Source: Strongyloides papillosus
Lineage: Eukaryota > Nematoda > Chromadorea > Rhabditida > Strongyloididae
Reading direction: 5' to 3'
DNA: 64,000 nucleotides
NCBI GenBank assembly: GCA_005656395.1
Contig: SRSI01000019.1
Coordinates: 744,001-808,000 of the forward strand
In this document: positions 26,667 to 38,300 of the stretch, one piece after another
Layout of the letters: the number at the start of each line of letters is the position of its first letter
Position numbering within the stretch: position 1 is the stretch's first letter
Notes under the pieces: model-generated
The model's database searches: none
Seen by the model: the letters and a program-made list of their open reading frames with translations, nothing else
Told to the model about the DNA's origin: nothing
Position numbers and translations under genes: made by a program

Positions 26667-27614
26667 TTAATGATACATAGGTTTAATGTCACTTATTGGA
26701 GCAATCTTATTCCCTCTAATTTTCTTATACAACCCACCAAACCAAAAGTTTAGAAATTTCTTACGTAGAGAATGACAAGTAATATAAAGAATAATTGGGT
26801 GTAATAGGCATAGCATGTCTTCAGATAATGGATACATGTATATTGTGAAAGCGTACAATCTATCAAGGTTAAATTTTCCTGCAAAATATTGAAGAATCTC
26901 CGCTGTTGTCAATACAATAAAATTAACTGTTTGTATACAAACACTTAATAGTAGTGGTTTTTCTTTTTTTAATCTTTTCTCATAATACTTATTACTATTT
27001 TGTAATTTTCTAAGGAGAAAAATATTCCACGATCCAACAGTTATACAAAATAGACAAATTAGGATTCCAACAAAAGATCCTACAGTGAGAAAAAAATTTG
27101 ATATTTGTTGATCTTCTACTTCAACAACTAATGTTCTATTGTTATTAACATAATAACTTCTTAAATTACAATTAATTGGCATGAATATCATAAAACTTGG
27201 AAATATGAATTGGAAAGTTATAAGACATAACGAACTTTTGAAGGTTGACATTAATGAATTGGATGCAGGGTTTTTCAAAATTACGAAACGATTAAACATT
27301 AAATTACACTGTCCAATGCAAATAACCGTGTATAAATACCAAGACATTCCATGAATAGCACCAGGTAAATGTTTTTGAGAAGTATACCAATCATCAGAAA
27401 AACCAAATAATGGTATTCTGATTAGAAAATATTCAAAAGCAAAAAAAATCAGTTCACAGCATGAATTTAAAAACAGCTGAACATAAAATGGTGTATAAAA
27501 TTCTACGTTTGTTTTTTTAATTGACCATCCAATAAAAATAGTCATCATCAAACAAAAAGGGATACAGATACAATCTATTGCTAATAAAAAAATACTGTAG
27601 TAAATATTAGTCAT
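26667..27614 (-). CDS. serpentine chemoreceptor, tandem copy 3
   Basis: An intronless 315-residue seven-helix protein, the most diverged of the three. It keeps TPFYVQLFLNSCCEL in TM2, YFLIRIPLF after TM2, GQCNLMFNRFVILKNP (101-116) at the end of TM3 and a Pro-containing TM7 (LLHPIILYITCHSLRKKF). The TM3 motif NRF..K.P is the same as in the other copies, supporting one tandem expansion. Start ATG at 27614 is the first in frame. Confidence 0.8.
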   Translation of the reverse strand: MTNIYYSIFLLAIDCICIPFCLMMTIFIGWSIKKTNVEFYTPFYVQLFLNSCCELIFFAFEYFLIRIPLFGFSDDWYTSQKHLPGAIHGMSWYLYTVICIGQCNLMFNRFVILKNPASNSLMSTFKSSLCLITFQFIFPSFMIFMPINCNLRSYYVNNNRTLVVEVEDQQISNFFLTVGSFVGILICLFCITVGSWNIFLLRKLQNSNKYYEKRLKKEKPLLLSVCIQTVNFIVLTTAEILQYFAGKFNLDRLYAFTIYMYPLSEDMLCLLHPIILYITCHSLRKKFLNFWFGGLYKKIRGNKIAPISDIKPMYH

Positions 27615-28426
27615 TATTGATATTTGATTAAATAAATAATTAGTTAGTTATTAAAATCCGTATGTATTTTTTATATAAAATTTCTAGTTATAATAAATCT
27701 AGCTTAAATTATATAATTTTCTAACTTTGTTTTTTAACTAATTATTATAAAAGTTTTTATCTGGATTAAGTTAAAGAATATATATGCGTGCATTCAGTCT
27801 TCAGATTTTTTAGATGCATCCGATATTCTTTTAAAAAACTTTATGTATTTCTATAGAATATTATAACAACAAGTAATAATGTTTATCATTTACACTTTTA
27901 TTTTAAAGAACAGAGTTCTTTAATTTTTGTTTATGTTACTGATTTATAAATATTTGAAATATAATTATAACTTTTTTATATAAACAAAATAATATTGAAG
28001 ATAGAAAAATAGTTAAATAACATCGGAATAACAATAATTAACTCACTATTATAAAAATTGCACAATAAATTAATTTTTAAATATAAATAATAACAATAAA
28101 CTAAGGCAAATAATATTATAATAATTGAAATTGGTTTTATTTTTATATCTCTCATTAAAAATCTTCTATAGCTATAGAATGATAAGTATGAAAGTAAAAA
28201 ATAAAGATAACCTCATTAATAATTCTATAATACTATATTTTCTTTAATACAATAAATTGAACGCTACATAATAATGTAAAATATTAAAATTTATATTCTA
28301 CAACTTTTAGAACTATAAGATAAAAGTATGTAACCTATTTTAATTGAACTATATTCATAATATCCAAAACATTCTATTTTTTCCGTCAGAAATTGCATAA
28401 AATAGGAATTCTGATTATTGAATATT
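27615..28426. other. intergenic spacer
   Basis: AT-rich; contains the upstream region of the receptor gene ending at 26667 and the 3' end of the micro-exon gene. Nothing else recognised. Confidence 0.4.
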
Positions 28427-31229
28427 TTAGCCGCGGAAAAATTTGAGGATCCCTCCTCCTCCAAGTCTAAATGGACGAGGTCTAGGACTACGGATTCTTG
28501 GTGGTCCTGGTGGTGCTAGAAATTTTTTATCAAACAATATTCTAAATAATTATTCAAAATACCTGATCCACGACGTCTACCGAAAAAGCCTAAAAAAAGA
28601 ATAGAAAAAAATAAAGTATTTTACCTCCTCTTCTTTGTGAACCACTATTATCAATATCACCTCCGCGAGGGCCAAAAGGTCTTCCTCGTTGACCTATAAT
28701 ATATTTTGTAATCATTAGTAGATAAATTTTAACAAAAGCAATTACCTTGATTAGCAGGACCATTACCAATCCCATCCATATAACCATCACTACCGCCTCC
28801 GTTTCTTCTGCGGAACCATGGGACTAATTAGTTTAACTTATTGATTTATTAATAAAATAGAAACTTACATCTTCTTCTTGTTCCTTGTGGACCCATTTGA
28901 CTATTACCTGGACCGAAACCTCCATTAGGACCTATAAATTAATATTTTAATACTCCCAAAGCGAACATCCTTGCCTCCAATACTATTTCCTCGAATAGGG
29001 TTTGGACATATAAATGATTATTTTTATAGTCTTAGTACAAGAATTCTTACCTTTAAGACTACCTCCTGGACCAGTGCCTTGACCTATAAATGAATATTTT
29101 AATACTCTCAAAGAAAACATCCTTGCCTCTTATGCTACCTCTTGGACCGTTGTTAACACCACCTAAGAATAGAAAATCAATATTAGGAAAATTTCTGAAT
29201 TATCATCTTACCTTTGTTTCCAATTGAATCAACATGATTACCATTAGCTTGAGCTAAAATAATAATAAATATAAACAACATTCATGATACATACTTCCTT
29301 GTCCTCCAAGACCATTACTTCCAGCACCTATAATATATTGTTCAAAATTTTATATGGTGATAGATACCCATTTCACGTATTTTATCTCGATTATGTTGTA
29401 CAGTATTCCCTAAAATTATTAAAACGAGATATAAATAAATAAAAATGCTCTTATCTTACTCACATTTAGAATTTGGGTTTCTTTGTGAACCAGGCTCTGA
29501 AAGCAAAGCGTTTCTAAAAGAAAAGTACAATTTGTCATTTACTTGTACCATCCGGCCCAGCATTTCCTGGTCTGTTTTGATTAAGTTTAGTCTTATCTAA
29601 AAATTATGGATAACCTCTAATTATAAATGTATCGAAAATATAAACTGACCATCATTGTCAATTCTATTGTCAATTTTATCGCTAGGATGATTATTATTAT
29701 GTGAACCTAAAATAATAAAGCGAGATAATTAATCCTAATTTCAATAAAATTACCTCTCGGGGGGCCAATGTCATTATCGTCAAGGCCACCTGTATTACCA
29801 GCTAAAAACACAATATTTTGTTGCAAGTTAACGTTGTTCTTACCCATTGGAGGCATCATAGGTGGCATTGCTCCTAAAAAATGAAGTAAATTCGTTTTTA
29901 TTATGAAATTTATTTACCACCACCACCATTCATCATTCCGCTCATCAACATAGGAGCAGCCATTCCTAAAAGCTTTTAATAAAATTTAAAATTAAAAATT
30001 ATACGCTACCTGCAACACTACCTAATACACCTCCCATTCCACCTCCATACATTCCACCTCCGTGCATTCCACCTGCTCCCATTGGATAATCCATGCTACC
30101 ATATCCGCCGCCAGCGTAACCACCACTAGAGTAACCACCATTATTGTATCCACTGCCCATATAATTTGTTTGAGCTACAATTATTAAACAATCAATAACT
30201 AACAGCTGATTTAAAATCATACTATTTGGACTGTAGTCTAAGGAATTACCTATTAAAATTGTTATTAATTAAAACATTTTTTATAAAAAGTATCTCTACC
30301 ACCACCACTCATACTTCTCATCCCTAAAATTTTATTTAAATTTATAAAAAATAAGTTTGTTATTAATTCTAGTAATACCCATATTCCCATTGTTACCACC
30401 ATTCATATTCTGATTTCCACCAGCATTATTAATATAACCACCTACATGTGAAGATTGTCCATTTTTCGTCTTGATTTCACTATCTAAATAATATGAGCAT
30501 AAATTAATTTTTTAATATTACTAATGTAATATTAATTATTGTACCGTCATAGAAAGTTGGTGTTCCAAATGTACCTAAGTTAAATGACAATTTCAAAGAA
30601 TTCAACAATTAGTTTATCCTACCTCCTTTACCCAGTCCACCGCCACCAGGCGCTGAAATATAATTAATAAATATTTTTCAATGCCAATTCATTATAACTA
30701 GTGAATAATATTGGTTTATTTTTAAATTTAAATCTTTTAATTTAGTATTTAAGTATTCGGCAGCAAAAGTTTCTAACTTTTTAACAAGAATATTTGTCCA
30801 AATACCTACCTTAACATAAAAAAATTATTAAAGATATAATGTTTGAAAATAATTTTATTATTGATTAACTTTTAAAATAATTCCACATGCTATTTCAGTA
30901 AAAATTTAGATGTCAAAAATAATGTGAGTATTTTTAATCTATGTTTTTGTATTAAATAGTATTACGATAAATTAAAAACATAAATTTTCTACAATTATAA
31001 TCAATTAATAACTTACCTGCTCTAAGAGCCTGAGGACTAGGAGGAAGTTGGGCCATTTCTTCTCTTTTAAATCTAAGTAGTGTGTCCTTAAATATTTAAG
31101 ATTTGGAATTAACCAAAAATATTATTATATTACATCATATAAAGCACATCTATCAGGAAGAATACTAGTACAGTTTATGAATATATCGTAGAGTAAAATA
31201 ATTATCCAAAATATTTTAAATGTTTTCAT
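28427..31229 (-). CDS. secreted Gly/Asn-rich protein encoded by 24 micro-exons
   Basis: I do not recognise this gene. Read on the - strand it splices into one 440-residue protein. Exons: 31134-31229, 31017-31086, 30623-30652, 30545-30574, 30379-30483, 30300-30323, 30223-30249, 30010-30174, 29918-29965, 29844-29873, 29754-29801, 29650-29706, 29549-29596, 29464-29496, 29368-29409, 29295-29327, 29212-29253, 29127-29162, 29051-29083, 28869-28931, 28746-28823, 28625-28693, 28563-28589, 28427-28515. Exon 1 is a signal peptide (MKTFKIFWIIILLYDIF), exon 2 starts DTLLRFKREE. Intron 1 is phase 0; all 22 others are phase 1, and exons 3-23 are all multiples of three. Modules include Met/Gly-rich GGMHGGGMYGGG, Pro/Met PPMMPPM, and Arg/Gly segments; the end is LGGGGILKFFRG. 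Introns are mostly 40-60 nt; exon 18 seems to use a GC donor. Exon calls are from splice signals and frame and need transcript proof; single junctions may be wrong. Confidence 0.75.
28975..29007 (-). pseudogene. dead micro-exon inside the 24-exon gene
   Basis: Between exons 19 and 20 lies a 33-base segment that would read GPNPIRGNSIGG in the gene's phase, followed by the same GGCAAGGATGTT donor/intron sequence that follows exon 18. Its acceptor reads TTTATAT where the sister copies have TTTATAG, so it cannot be spliced in as AG. It looks like a duplicated exon silenced by one substitution. Confidence 0.5.
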
Positions 31230-32010
31230 TTTTCTATAGAACAGAAATAAAAAGTTAATCACTTATATATAATGGAATAAAATTTTTAAATGCATCATAA
31301 ATTAAAAATAAACAAAAAATTTTTTATTTACTATAAAAGTTTAAAAAAGGAGCAAACATTAAATAATGTGTACTTAAAATTTCTAATACATTAAACAATA
31401 AAGTAAATTTTAATGCTATTTGTTCGATTCCATTAGAAATGACAACATATTCACGATTTTTCTATTGCTTTGATGTGTGAAATTTTGCTATAAAATATTG
31501 AGTATACAAGATTCTAAATGCTAATATTTAGAGAGATCGTTTTGAATTCTTTTAATTATATAAAATCTGACCTTTTTAAAATTGAACGAATATCGATTGA
31601 CATCCTACGCACACGACAAAATATTGATTATTGTTTTATTCGTGGCAATACTTAAATCTCATTTGAGGAGTTATTTTTCACATCAATGTTATTTAAGAAA
31701 AGTATGTTAAGACTTTCTTGATATCAATCTAATGGTTTGATAAGATGCATTTACTTTCTTATTTGTTTAGATGTTCAATTACATGTCTTAATTTGGTAAT
31801 ATAATAAAATGATCGTTAAGCTGATCATAGATATTAACTTTTGCTTTTTAACATTTTCATTTTTCTTGATTATTAATAGCATTAAATTCTCTAATATTTA
31901 ATGCTTAACGACATTTTCTGAATCAACATAAAATGAGGAAAGGTAATTTTGTAAAGTTATTATATAAAACTAAAAATATTTTCGGTATAGACATAGTGCT
32001 ATAAAAAATA
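31230..32010. other. upstream region of micro-exon gene
   Basis: AT-rich, probably containing its promoter; no motif can be supported. Confidence 0.35.
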
Positions 32011-32305
32011 GCGGGTGGCCGGCCAAGTTCTCCCTTCAGTGAATAATTTCGTACTCATCATTCCAAATATTTAAGAATTTAATTTTTAAATCTAGTAAAA
32101 ATTTGCAGTAATTTTTTGTAAAATCTAAGACATAATTATATTTGTCTTTTAAGATCACATATTTTTACATTAAAATAATTTTAAAATTCTTTAACATATC
32201 AAATATTTGTAGAAAAAAATTATTAATGACACAAAAAAAAGTACTCCTAAACGGAAAACAGGTTAACAAAGTATTGTCACAGGGAGAAATTGGCCGGCAA
32301 CCCGG
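32011..32305. mobile_element. MITE with 24-bp terminal inverted repeats
   Basis: The left end (32011-32034, beginning GCGGGTGGCCGGCC) and the reverse complement of the right end (32282-32305, beginning CCGGGTTGCCGGCC) match at 21 of 24 positions, ending TTCTCCC. TA dinucleotides flank both ends (32009-32010 and 32306-32307), as expected for Tc1/mariner-type target duplications. The 295-bp interior has no coding capacity, so it is non-autonomous. The GC-rich ends stand out sharply from the AT-rich surroundings. Confidence 0.75.
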
Positions 32306-33506
32306 TAATTTATAAATGAATCATGCTATAATTTTTGCAGATAATTTTTTTAAATTAATGCAAATATTTCAACTTTGAATATAATGAGCTCATTCAATTT
32401 TTCGAAATATTAATTAGCATTACTAACACAAAATGTACTTTATGCTTACTTGTATAAAATTGACAGTGATAATATTTAAATAAAGTTATATTATACATTG
32501 ATCATAAAAATAAACATAATATTACAGCATAATTATTACTTTGAATATGTGTTTACTCTAACTAGAATGAAATGTAATTCTTTCTGCAAATTTATTTTTA
32601 AATTCAAAGATCAAAATTTTCTTATAAAAATATTTATTTCATATTACATTAATCAATTACCTCATCTTTTATCATTCAAGTTATTTATAAGTTTTTTTAT
32701 TTACACATTAAAATAATTGTCAAAATTATCCAAAGATCTTAATCTAAAAATTTTCACAACTATTTCATAAAAAATTCTCAGTGTTTTAATACGATTTAAC
32801 ACATTTAATAATTTCAAACCTTTTTACATGAATTTCCTTCAACTGGACTAAGCTTTTAAATTAAAAATTCGACAAATTTGCTTGAAATATGTTAATTACT
32901 TTCTTTTGGGTTAAAATTGGTTTAACCTAAATGAGTGGTAATAATTTTAAAAAAAGAGTAGTATAAGAAATCAATATGTTGATGCTCATATTTGTAATTC
33001 GTAACTGTTATTTTAAAAGATTTTCTGAAACACAACCAGAGTTTTAAAAAAATATGCTTTTCTTATAATTTCTTTATATGCTGAATCTTTATTTTGTATA
33101 ATGTAAAAGCAGTCAAAACAAATGTAATTATTTTCATTATTTTTAATTTTTTAAAACCGTATAAAGAAATGATTTTGCTTACACACAATTTATAATCAGA
33201 TTCCAAAAATATTAAAAATTTTTATAGATAAAAAGTATGTAACAATTATTCTTGAATTTTATAATTTACCCAGTATTATAAAAATTAAAAAAAGTGTAAT
33301 TTGTAGTTACTACCAGCTAAAGTACAAAACTTAAGAATATCTTTCACGTTAAACATTTAATTTAATAGTTTGCTTTATCATCAGCTGTTAAAATAATTTT
33401 AAGTCTTTATAAAGTTAAATTTTCTATATGAATCCATATTTTCTAAAATATCATTTTTTAAAGTTTCTTGTAATTTAATAAGCTTTCTATTTTAGGAATA
33501 TTAAAA
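32306..33506. other. intergenic spacer
   Basis: AT-rich; the frame at 32498-32716 has no family resemblance. The end holds the promoter of the small secreted-peptide gene. Confidence 0.35.
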
Positions 33507-33818
33507 ATGGGTAAATCATTATTTATTACTATATACTTTTTAGTCATTTTACAACTTATTATATTTAGTATTACCATAAAATCATCAACTATCAAGAAAA
33601 ATTACATCAACGAAAATACAAATGTCATTGAAAATAACTTAGAATTTGACGGGAGTGGACTATCAAAAAGGAACATAATTAATATACCAGAGATAGATTT
33701 TGAAGATGATAAATATAACGATTTTCTTTCAAGAAAACGTAGATTTGCCTATTTATGCTCATACTATAATATTTATGATCCATATTATTGCACTCAATAT
33801 GGTTGTTACTACTATTAA
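33507..33818 (+). CDS. secreted prepropeptide with Tyr/Cys-rich C-terminal peptide
   Basis: A 103-residue product I do not recognise. Residues 1-24 are a clear signal peptide (LFITIYFLVILQLIIFS). An acidic, Asn-rich spacer follows, with one KR site near residue 55. A furin-type site RKRR lies at about 76-79. Cleavage there would release a 24-residue C-terminal peptide containing ten Tyr and three Cys, ending YGCYYY. This layout is that of a neuropeptide or secreted-peptide precursor, but there is no amidation Gly at the C-terminus. No introns; ATG in good context after an A-run. The odd number of Cys suggests an intermolecular bond or a free thiol. Confidence 0.65.
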   Translation: MGKSLFITIYFLVILQLIIFSITIKSSTIKKNYINENTNVIENNLEFDGSGLSKRNIINIPEIDFEDDKYNDFLSRKRRFAYLCSYYNIYDPYYCTQYGCYYY

Positions 33819-33929
33819 TAGTTTTAAAAAAAACTAATTAATACAGATTTAAAAAGCTGTAAAAATCATTATAAGTTATTTTAAATAAACTAAAATGGTT
33901 TAGAGTTTTACTATTCTTTCAAATAAACA

Positions 33930-36250
33930 GTTTTTTGTTGATATTTGCTTTAGAATATTCACATTGTGAATTGATTTATTTCACTTATATATACAGAAAA
34001 AAAGTGGGAAACATTTGATAAATCTATCTAAAATACAAAAAAAATTCCCATATGTTAAAAAATCAACATTTATTTAAATTTTAAAATTATCAAGCGACAG
34101 AAAATATGTTTTAAACAATGAAAAATATCAGGTTGTCGCAGAATTTTGCTTTTTTTTTTACAAAATTGTATATGTTTTATATTTTAAATAATGTAACTTT
34201 TATTTAATCTTAATGTTTTTGATATAATGCTAATCTTAGGATCTAATTTTTTTTCTAATATACATGAAATACGTTGTTAAAACTCGATTTCGTGTAGAAT
34301 TGTTAAATTTTAACAAAAATCATTATTCTAAACAATTTACTAGCAACAATAAATATAAAAATTCATAATAATAATAACAAAAAGCCAAAAATTATTATTT
34401 AACTATACAAAGCATTAATAATTAAAAATATTATTTTAGTATTTGCTCATATATTAACTTTAAATATGAAGAAGATATTTTTTACTATAGATAAAAATCC
34501 ATATAATTTTATAACTTTTTATAGATTTGATTTTTAAATAAGACCTTTAAAGTACCAAAAAAATTTCCGCCTTCAGAAGAGTGTAACTTCATAAAAAAAG
34601 TATAATTTATAATAATTCAAACCACTTAAACTTATTAACAAAAATATTGTGATATGTAAATAAATGCTCTTTATGAAAGCATTTTTAATCTTACATAAAA
34701 TTAAATTCTAATCTTATATTTAAAAAAGTATTGTAGAAGACATTCTAAGTTTTAAAATAACAATAATATAATAAAAAATAGGAACTAATTTTAATAACTA
34801 CTTAATTATTGCTTAGTTTTTATGTATGATATAATTGCGGTAAAATTTGTCGCAAATTAAGAAAATTCAAATTTTGTTAGGTGAGAAAAATTCATTACAT
34901 TTTACGCAAAAATTCGTCATAAAAATTTTCCATATTTGCCATTTAACCAAAATCGTATTTTTATAAGAGTGTACATAATTATTAAAATCACGTGACAAAA
35001 TTTCACAGAAAAATATTAAAATTTAATGGATTATTTACACTTTTGAAGTAGCCATTTTATATGTATTAAATTGTAGTTTTCGACAATCCTGATCTGTGAG
35101 TCCAAAAAATAATTTAAATGTATTGATATAAACTAAAGATTTTGTTCATTAACAAAAAATAAAAAAAAGATAAATTTTGACGAATTTTAATAAAGTGTAA
35201 TAACATTTTCCACCTGTTAAAAGAGTTAATTTTATTCAAGTTTTAAAAAGATCAAGCGACAAAAAAATGTTGTAACGACGCGAAATATTAGGTTATCACT
35301 TTAATTTTACCGTTTTGTAACAAAGATATATATGTTTAACATTTTAAAGTAATACAACTTTTATTTAATTTAAGTATATTGTTATAATATTATGATTATC
35401 TTAGAGTCCAACTTGTTATTTATAGTATATTGTGAATACGTTATCATAAGCCAATTTTGTGTAAATCTTTAGATATTTTATTTATTATTATTCATTTAAA
35501 CAATTTTTTGGCAATAATAAGTTCAGAGATTTAAAAATTCCTTAACTAATATAGCAAAAAGCAATAATGTTATTGTTACACAAAGTATTATTAATTAAAA
35601 AATATTATTTTAGTAATTACTTTTTTATATAAACTTTAATATTAAGAAGTTATTTTTTTACCATTAACGAAAATGTGCAATGTTTTGTAATCTTTCATAA
35701 TTTAGAATTGTGAAGATGGTCTTTAAAGACATCATAAAAAAGTTTTTTCTCATATGAATATAAATTTAAAAAAAAAAAAGAAATATAATTTAAGTTATTG
35801 AAACATGTTACAAAAGGTTCTCTTATATGCTAATAATAGCTCTTTATAAAAGCATTTATAATTTTTTTATATCAACTTCTAATTATGTATTTTTAGATAC
35901 ATTGTAAAAAACAACTTAATTTCAGGATAAAAATAATTTTTAAGAAAATAAGCAATTTATTTAAATTATTGTTTTAATTTGAATGAGCGAAATATTTGCG
36001 ATAAAATTAGTCTTAAGTTTATGAAATTTGAATTTGATTACGTGGGACGAAGTTGAAACATTTCACACTGATCTTTGTCCTTTTTTTCTTATTGTGAACA
36101 TTTGAATTTCATTCTAAAAAATGCTGATTTAGTAAATATTTAATTATGCACATAAAGGCAAATTTTATAAATTATAAATAATTGTTTTTTAGCAAAGAAC
36201 TAATAAAACAAAATATAAAAAGCAGAATATTTTAACATGTTATATCAAAA
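33930..36250. repeat. diverged tandem duplication of non-coding sequence
   Basis: Two blocks spaced about 1.17 kb apart align: around 34,090-34,470 (AAGCGACAGAAAATATG, AATACGTTGTTA) with 35,245-35,630 (AAGCGACAAAAAAATG, AATACGTTATCA), and 34,550-34,920 with 35,740-36,060. A third relative of the second part is at 41,480-41,840. No coding sequence found. The arrangement upstream of one astacin copy and downstream of the other suggests duplication with the astacin genes. Confidence 0.65.
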
Positions 36251-36259
36251 TTTATTAAA

Positions 36260-37442
36260 ATGTTTTTACCTATTTTACTATCTTTACTGGGTATATCTGT
36301 AGTTGTAAGTTTAAAATTTTTTCAAATAGAAAAAAATTTTTAGATTAAAAGCAATAACGAAGATTATTTAAAAAGAGATAAAAGAATAATTAAAGTACAA
36401 AATAATTATAATTATACAAATCCTGTGTTTTACCACATTCAGAAGGAAATAAGAAATCATAAAACTATAGAGACAGCATTGAAACATCTTGAACATTACA
36501 CATGTATAAAATTCAAACATTACTCAGAATACGTTATAAGAAATGGTATAACATTTCTCCTTAGTTCTGAACTCGATGTTAAAAAAGGTCCTTATGGGGA
36601 AAAACTTGCACATGTTCACATAACACAAGAATGCTCTCAAAATTTGGGTTGCGTGAAGCACATGCTTGGTCGTGCATTTGGATTACACCACGAAGTAGCT
36701 CGTTATGATAGATATCACTATGTAAAAATTTTTTGGAAAAATATTGAAAAAAAATCAAAAAAATCTATTCAATGGTTAAAGGTTCAAAAGCCGTTATTTC
36801 AACACAGCTTTCGACTATGGCTCTATCATGATGCCAAATATAACAGAAGGAGCTATAAAAGGAAAGAAAGCATACGGAACCAAAGGATCAAAATATTAAG
36901 AATACATGGTTGGTCAAAGAGAAGAATTTTCTTTCAGTGATATTAAAAAAATTAATGATGTATTTTGTGGAGGCCAATGTGGCAAAAAATTAAGAAATTG
37001 TAAAAATGGCGGATATCCAAGTCCCAACTGTGGCATATGCAACTGTCCATCTGGTTATAAAGGAAAATACTGTGAAAAACTCGAAGCGTCACAAGGTGAC
37101 TGTGGAAAAAGATTTTTATATGCAAAAAGAAGAGAACAAACATTGACACTTAAAGGATTAAAAAAGTGTGTCATCGGATTCTATTCTAAACCTAGAACAA
37201 ATCTTGCTTTAGTTGTTAAAAAAGTAAAAACTACAAAACGTACACCTTGTGTTGAACATAAAGGAATTGAAATTAAATATAGACACGACAAAGGTGCTAC
37301 AGGTTTAGTATTATGTGGAAGTTACAAGGATGTCGTAATTAAACCAACATTTAGTAGAGCAGTAATGATATATTTAGGCCAAAACAAAGATGATATGATA
37401 ACATTATCATACAGAGAAGTTAGAAGAACAAGAAGAAAGTAA
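36260..37442 (+). pseudogene. astacin-like gene copy 1, catalytic residues lost, frame broken
   Basis: Exon 1 (36260-36304) encodes a 15-residue signal peptide start; a 39-nt phase-0 intron follows; exon 2 begins at 36344. After a KRDKR site comes the astacin domain. The zinc motif, normally HExxHxxGxxHE, reads HMLGRAFGLHHE: the catalytic Glu is Met and the second His is Arg. The Met-turn survives as DYGSIMM but without the usual His-Tyr. An EGF module (NGGYPSPNCGICNCPSGYKG) and a CUB-like C-terminal domain follow. The frame shifts near 36,775-36,800 and a TAA interrupts at about 36,894; the downstream part from 36,900 is open to the stop. Nematode astacins cleave host tissue or cuticle proteins, but this one should be inactive as a protease. 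Confidence 0.75.
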
Positions 37443-38300
37443 TTGTATAATTAAATAATTCTATCAACAAGTCTTTGAATTTAAAATATAATTTTAAAAA
37501 TTTGATTTTACTATCTAATTATATTTCAATTCAATGACTAATTTAAATAAAAGCTTTTTTAAACGTGTCCAAATTTTAAACAAAAATTTACGTTCAATTA
37601 TAAAATAATTTAAATTAATAATCTAATTAATGATTGAGTCTTGAAACATTTGAATGTTAAGAGAACATCGGTAAATACAAATGTTCTAACAATTTTTTAT
37701 ATTTAACGAGATTAAAATGTAGAAAAGTTAATATTTATATGTTTTTAAAATTTAAGAATGCTATAAGTTTTTTATATGGCTAATTAATCTTTGTTTTTGA
37801 GATTTATTACTCATATTTCAAGTTTTTTTTATACATATTATTAGCTAAGATATGTTTATTCGAGCAAAAACTTAACCACTTGTTAGAGTCTTAGAAGAAA
37901 GTTCTGGTCACTTACAAACCTACAATTTCAATTTAATACAAAGATAAAAGTTTACTATAATTAAGAATTTATCAGTTTATCATTTTATCAACTGTTACCA
38001 TTGTTATATCCATTTTAGTTTTTAAAAAATAAATATTAATTTTTTTTATTTTATCCAGTAAAATTAAGCAGTCATTTTTCAGAAGCTTTACTAAGCTCAG
38101 TTTTAATAAAAGACGAAGCGTATGTGAAACAATGGTAGCAATATACAATTCAAGTTCATTAAATAAAGACCGTTAAAGGATCTAGCTACAATTTGATGTC
38201 GAAATATAAATATATAATCATAAATATATGTAAAATAATATAATAACTAGTAAAAATTTTATAGAACGTTTATTGAGGTGTTGTACTGTAAAATATGATA
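37443..38300. other. intergenic sequence after astacin copy 1
   Basis: The first 200 bases (37,443-37,645) match the region after copy 2 (41,030-41,230). The rest is absent from the copy-2 locus, and I see no gene. Confidence 0.4.
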
